A program made the position numbers and the translations under genes. A stretch of DNA of 16,336 nt, from assembly GCA_024636215.1 (NCBI GenBank), contig JAGXHL010000055.1, forward strand, positions 1 through 16,336. The letters run 5' to 3'. This document shows positions 13,327-16,336 of the stretch, piece after piece (the stretch's first letter is position 1; each line of letters begins with the position of its first letter). The notes beneath the pieces are model-generated. The model ran no database searches. It saw only the letters and a program-made list of their open reading frames with translations, and was not told where the DNA came from. The DNA is from Deltaproteobacteria bacterium (lineage in GTDB: Bacteria; Desulfobacterota; Desulfuromonadia; Desulfuromonadales; BM103).

Positions 13327-15254
13327 CAGGGTTGCCTCAACCATTGATCAAGAGGAACCGCCAGCGCGCGATTCGGTATGCGTTCCAGATAGCCGAGATA
13401 AGCATTACCGGCTTGATCAGCATCACCGGCACGCTTGTGCGCTTCGGCCAGAGCCAGCCGGTAGGCAATAACCTGCGGAGCGGTATCAACGGCACGCAGA
13501 TAACTCTGCGCAGCCTCAGTCGGACGACCAAGCAGCAGCAGGGTTTCCCCTCTCTGGTGGTAGAGACCGGCGGCCTGATCAGTTTCCGGCAGAGTGAGAC
13601 CTTGAAGCAGAATCAAGGCTTCATCAGAACGTCCGGCGCGATTTAAAGCAGCGGCCCGGGCCAACGCCACTTTAAAATCGCCAGGGACTAGGCGTTCTGC
13701 GGCTTCAAGGTAAAAGAGCGCTGCGTCGATATCACCACGTACCAATTCCAGTTCGCCGAGTTGACGGGCCATTTCCGGCTGGTCTTTAATCGTCTGCCAG
13801 GCTTGACGTAGAGCAACATAGGCTTCGGGATACTTCCCGGCCCAGAAGAAAAGGCGGCCAACGCTCCACAACCCCTGAGCCTTGTAGTTCTCAGGAATCG
13901 CCGCCAACTCTTGACGAAGAAAATCTCGAGCTTGTGGCATCACCTTTTGCCAGGTCACGGCATCGATGGGGAGAAGGCCAGCGTCTGTAGCTGCATTCAA
14001 CACGACCCAGGCGACCAGTTGCTGTCCCTCAATCGACGGGTGAACATGATCGACAAACAGATTATCCCCGGGGATATGCCCTGGAGAGATTTTTAAAAAT
14101 GTCATTTCAACATCCGCGAGCGGCACCTGTTCTGCAGCGGCAACAGAACGCAGAATGCTGTTGAATTCGTTGATCGCCCGCAACGGTACTATATCTTCCT
14201 GTCGGGCACAATCGTAAGACTGGTAAGCCAGATGTGGTTTTTCTAGTTGCCAATAAGCCTGACCCTTAAGATAGTGGAGTTCGGCGAAGTCGGCATCGAT
14301 GGCTTCCGCCTCGGTCAAGGCCTTAAGAGCTTGTTGCGGGAGACTGCTATTCAGTGCGGCAAGCCCACGGTTAAAGGCGGCCTGCCAATCAACCAAGGCT
14401 TCAGTCTCGAGCCGAGGGGAATGCTCCGATTTGAATGGCGAGATGCCGGAAAGATTAACCGGCAAAGTTGCCAAGACCAAGGGGATCTCGACTTTTTTAC
14501 AGAAACGCACCATCGCCTCTATCTCATGACGATATTGAGGGATCACCCCTTCACGAAAGAGCGGGTCACGATGATAGAGTTCCACGCCGCCGATCCGTTC
14601 AAGCGTTGCCTCGACCTTATCGCCTAGAGTTGTCGGTCCTGAAGCTGGGGCGGCAACTTTACCGAGAGCTCTCGCCAAGGACGAATAAATCCGTGAACGA
14701 TGAGCGAGGGCACGAGCCTTGCGCAGGCTTTGTGATTCTTCACGCAATGCAGAGAAGGTACGCGCCTCGAGAAACTCGTTGTGACCACTGTAGACGATAA
14801 AGAGATCTGGATCGTAAGTTGCCATCTCCTCCATCAGGCGTCGTACTCGATAACTGGCATAGGAGATGCCACCAGCATTGATCACCTCAACATCGACTTG
14901 TCCGGAGTATTGTTCGATCAGCTTTTCCAGCCAGGCACCGAAGGAAGTCTGTTGCAGATACGGGCGACCGTATGTTGTCGATCCGCCCAGAACCACGATA
15001 CGGAAGGTGCCGACCGGTTTGGGCATGACAAAGGCCTGCGGAGCATTAAAATATGCCTCCTTGGCGGGATTGAGAGAAAAGTGCCCCGGGCTAGGCTCGA
15101 GAAACAGGGGGCTGGTATCGGAAAACCCCACAAACGGATCCTGCTCAGCTATCGGTAATACCCCGCAGAGCGCCAGAACACCTTCCAAAAGGAAGAGGCA
15201 CAAGAGGCCCAACCCAAACGCCAACAGATTTTTTGTGTACGATTTCAGTGCCAT
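13326..15254 (-). CDS. SGNH hydrolase with inserted and C-terminal TPRs
   Basis: The 642-aa product has an N-terminal membrane anchor (about 9-30) and a periplasmic SGNH domain. Block I is GGSTTYG (90-96, S92). Block II is NAGGISYAS (126-134). Block III is YSGHNEFLE (155-163, oxyanion N159). Block V is FVDHVHPS (D402, H405). Residues 285-355 insert a TPR-like helical segment ('ALNSSLPQQALKALTEAEAI', then 'LHYLKGQAYWQLEKPHLAY') between blocks III and V. The C-terminus (about 450-640) is a TPR array. All catalytic blocks are present, so an active esterase or acyltransferase is plausible; the TPRs may dock partners or glycan. It is the first gene of the six-gene minus-strand operon. Confidence 0.9.
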   Translation of the reverse strand: MALKSYTKNLLAFGLGLLCLFLLEGVLALCGVLPIAEQDPFVGFSDTSPLFLEPSPGHFSLNPAKEAYFNAPQAFVMPKPVGTFRIVVLGGSTTYGRPYLQQTSFGAWLEKLIEQYSGQVDVEVINAGGISYASYRVRRLMEEMATYDPDLFIVYSGHNEFLEARTFSALREESQSLRKARALAHRSRIYSSLARALGKVAAPASGPTTLGDKVEATLERIGGVELYHRDPLFREGVIPQYRHEIEAMVRFCKKVEIPLVLATLPVNLSGISPFKSEHSPRLETEALVDWQAAFNRGLAALNSSLPQQALKALTEAEAIDADFAELHYLKGQAYWQLEKPHLAYQSYDCARQEDIVPLRAINEFNSILRSVAAAEQVPLADVEMTFLKISPGHIPGDNLFVDHVHPSIEGQQLVAWVVLNAATDAGLLPIDAVTWQKVMPQARDFLRQELAAIPENYKAQGLWSVGRLFFWAGKYPEAYVALRQAWQTIKDQPEMARQLGELELVRGDIDAALFYLEAAERLVPGDFKVALARAAALNRAGRSDEALILLQGLTLPETDQAAGLYHQRGETLLLLGRPTEAAQSYLRAVDTAPQVIAYRLALAEAHKRAGDADQAGNAYLGYLERIPNRALAVPLDQWLRQP

Positions 15255-15343
15255 CGGATTTTCTTATGAAAGGGCCCCTGCATACGCTCGAGGAGCAAAA
15301 TCAGAGAGCAATAGTAACTTTCGATATTGGCTCAGAGTTTTGG

Positions 15344-15373
15344 ATTATAGCCTTTTTTGGAGCTATCTTGCAA
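15344..15373 (-). promoter_or_regulatory. Sigma70-type promoter of the SGNH/carbamoyltransferase operon
   Basis: On the minus strand, TTGCAA (15373-15368) and a perfect TATAAT (15349-15344) are separated by 18 bp. Transcription would start near 15337, leaving a leader of about 80 nt before the ATG at 15254. This is the only strong promoter seen upstream of the operon. The ribosome site before 15254 is weak (AAGAAAA). Confidence 0.6.
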
Positions 15374-15495
15374 CAGCGACTGATACTTGTAATAAAGATC
15401 AAGGAACCGGTAAATACCGAAGAATTGAAACCTTGGAGCAATCGTAAAAGAAATGACTCGAAGCGAAGGGACATCTATTGCTGAGATGAAATGAC
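15374..15495. other. Intergenic gap, no gene seen
   Basis: I see no supported ORF or repeat here. The stretch separates the terminator-like hairpin of the cytochrome/peptide transcript (15496-15523) from the operon promoter at 15344-15373. Confidence 0.3.
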
Positions 15496-15523
15496 GAAGG
15501 GCCGAGATCGCTCTCGGCCCTTC
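15496..15523. terminator. Hairpin terminator after the 17-aa peptide ORF
   Basis: GAAGGGCCGAGA (15496-15507) and TCTCGGCCCTTC (15512-15523) form a perfect 12-bp, GC-rich stem with a TCGC loop. On the minus strand it follows the peptide ORF's TAA by 10 nt and is trailed by a weakly T-rich tail. It probably ends the cytochrome-peptide transcript and may also isolate the operon at 15254. Confidence 0.75.
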
Positions 15524-15533
15524 AGTTTGCTCT

Positions 15534-15587
15534 TTAGCAGGGGTGGACGTTGCCGCTCCCGATTACTTTAGGTTTCATGTATTTCAT
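15534..15587 (-). CDS. Candidate 17-aa peptide gene, Cys-terminated
   Basis: On the minus strand the frame encodes MKYMKPKVIGSGNVHPC and ends in TAA. It starts at an ATG with a strong ribosome site (GGAG within AGGAGAAG, 7 nt upstream). It lies 14 nt after the stop of the multihaem cytochrome remnant and is followed by a 12-bp hairpin. The basic N-terminus, central Gly-Ser-Gly and terminal Asn-Val-His-Pro-Cys look deliberate. Peptides of this size near cytochromes in Geobacter relatives are sometimes precursors for radical SAM maturases, but no maturase is in this window and I cannot confirm a family match. It is too short for composition tests. Confidence 0.5.
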   Translation of the reverse strand: MKYMKPKVIGSGNVHPC

Positions 15588-15601
15588 ATGACTTCTCCTG
15601 T

Positions 15602-16040
15602 TTAAGGTACGTTAAGGGTTTGTTTCCACGGCGTGACCTTGTTCCAACCAGCACCTGCACCGGCGGGACTGGCCTGGCGGTTGGCACGATATTCCGGAGT
15701 GGTTGTCGTGGTGTTGTTGCTCTCCGAGTAGCGGTGGCAGTTCTGTGCCGAAGTCCACTGCGCCATCTCACGGTTGTTGTTCTGAGTACTGGTCGCCGTC
15801 ACCATCTGGAACTGGTTGTCCCAGGTGTTGTGCACAACGTCGAGGCAGTTGGTGATCATCAGCTTCGGCAGACGCGATGCGTGCGGGTTATGACACTTCG
15901 AACAGCTGAACTTGTGGTACTGGTTCTCCTTGGTCGCACCGCTCTCGTCAACACCCCAGCGATCATGGTTGTAAGACTGCGAACGTGTATTGCTTCCCTG
16001 TAGGAGCGGTGAGTAACCAATCGCGTTGCCATTGGTCGTA
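15602..16040 (-). pseudogene. Multihaem c-type cytochrome, 3' remnant
   Basis: Minus-strand frame ending at 15602. It reads AIGYSPLLQGSNTRSQSYNH, then DRWGVDESGATKENQYHKFS, then CSKCHNPHASRLPKLMITNC, then LDVVHNTWDNQFQ, and later REMAQWTSAQNCHRYSES. CSKCH is a canonical haem-binding CxxCH, and the flanking NPHASRLPKL text resembles C-terminal regions of Geobacter-type outer-membrane multihaem cytochromes. A second candidate site, SAQNCH, keeps C-H but lacks the first Cys. The frame has no plausible start: it runs into a REP-like hairpin at 16041-16075 and meets an in-frame TAG at 16154-16156. I conclude the 5' part of the gene has been lost. Confidence 0.75.
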
Positions 16041-16075
16041 AGATCGGGGACACAGTAGTAATGTGTCCCCGATCT
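16041..16075. repeat. REP-like hairpin (GGGGACACA family)
   Basis: AGATCGGGGACACA (16041-16054) and TGTGTCCCCGATCT (16062-16075) form a perfect 14-bp stem around GTAGTAA. Text of the type 'CGGGGACACATTAC...GTAATGTGTCCCCG' is typical of REP elements mobilised by IS200-like REP-associated tyrosine transposases, which leave hairpins next to a short guide such as GTAG. No transposase gene lies in the window. It marks the break in the cytochrome gene. Confidence 0.7.
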
Positions 16076-16077
16076 TC

Positions 16078-16161
16078 CCGTCCATGACCCCGTCCATGAC
16101 CCCGTCCATGACCCCGTCCATGACCCCGTCCATGACCCCGTCCATGACCCCGTCTATGGAC
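16078..16161. repeat. 12-bp tandem repeat (CCGTCCATGACC)n
   Basis: Six perfect copies of CCGTCCATGACC (16078-16149) are followed by a degenerate seventh, CCGTCTATGGAC. On the minus strand one frame would read as repeated Gly-Val-Met-Asp. That frame then runs out of register through the cytochrome remnant, so I treat the array as a non-coding minisatellite beside the REP hairpin. Confidence 0.9.
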
Positions 16162-16274
16162 TCCGTGTCACGAATATAACAAGGCATTTGACAGGCAAGA
16201 TAAGAAAACAATATTTTTTACGTGTTCACAGGAGCCAAAAAGTTTATAATTATCATATCGCACAAGGTCACATA

Positions 16275-16336
16275 ATGCAGCAACCTGCGGCAAAGGTTAC
16301 ACTTCGAAGAACCCAGCCAAACATGACCTTCATTAC
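16275..16336 (+). CDS. Possible partial ORF at the window edge
   Basis: An ATG at 16275 with AAGG 7 nt upstream opens a frame (MQQPAAKVTLRRTQPNMTFI) that stays open to the window edge. A TTGACA at 16188-16193 with AT-rich sequence 17-18 bp on could be a promoter, though its -10 is poor. The fragment is too short to recognise and may not be real. The rest of 16162-16274 shows no other feature. Confidence 0.2.
   Translation, partial: MQQPAAKVTLRRTQPNMTFI

Noticed and set aside
15963..16211. Minus-strand ORF with repeated Gly-Val-Met-Asp
   Set aside because: The repeat is a 12-bp minisatellite, and the frame then runs out of register through a recognisable cytochrome sequence, so it is not a credible gene.

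Overview
The window looks like chromosome of a Gram-negative, probably sediment-dwelling deltaproteobacterium of the Desulfuromonadia (Geobacter/Desulfuromonas-like). The clues are a fragment of a multihaem c-type cytochrome with a CxxCH motif, lipoproteins with clear lipoboxes, SGNH/TPR periplasmic proteins, many toxin-antitoxin modules, and short dispersed repeats. The taxon is an inference from gene style; no rRNA or tRNA is present to confirm it.

Region 1 (1-400) is non-coding. It holds a 9-bp tandem repeat, a double-hairpin dispersed repeat, and an inverted repeat that may be the operator of the first toxin-antitoxin (TA) module. Region 2 (417-4847) is a plus-strand TA island of six modules: Phd/YefM + RelE/ParE (toxin frameshifted), RHH + RelE, RHH (nonsense-mutated) + RelE (intact), Phd/YefM + ParE, RHH + ParE, and MntA/HepT (MNT/HEPN). 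Most pairs overlap or are 0-5 nt apart, and several have palindromes upstream that suggest autoregulation. A 3' remnant of UDP-glucose 6-dehydrogenase (ugd) lies in frame right after the fourth toxin. A 3' remnant of a UDP-glucuronate decarboxylase (uxs) lies on the minus strand just past the island. TA modules therefore appear to have piled up in a decayed nucleotide-sugar/polysaccharide locus.

Region 3 (5293-15254) is the most interesting part: two convergent operons. The plus-strand one encodes a TPR lipoprotein of unknown function, a 52-aa DUF5989/SxtK-like membrane peptide, and a lipoprotein with a SUMF1/FGE-like domain that lacks the catalytic cysteines. The minus-strand one starts from a near-consensus sigma70 promoter at about 15344-15373. 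It encodes, in order, an SGNH hydrolase with inserted TPRs, a NodU/CmcH-type O-carbamoyltransferase, an SxtJ-like membrane protein, a second SGNH-TPR protein with an altered block III, a third SGNH hydrolase, and a second 51-aa DUF5989/SxtK-like peptide. Spacing is 2 nt or less throughout, with several ATGA/TGATG overlaps. The carbamoyltransferase-SxtJ-SxtK set matches the sxtI-sxtJ-sxtK trio of saxitoxin clusters, but no other saxitoxin gene is present. I infer an envelope-localised pathway that carbamoylates, and perhaps acylates or deacylates, an exported glycan or other surface molecule.

Region 4 (15496-16336) is degraded on the minus strand. It holds the 3' end of a multihaem cytochrome cut off by a REP-like hairpin and a 12-bp tandem repeat. 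Just downstream of the cytochrome is a 17-codon ORF with an excellent Shine-Dalgarno sequence and a Cys-terminated product, followed by a terminator-like hairpin.
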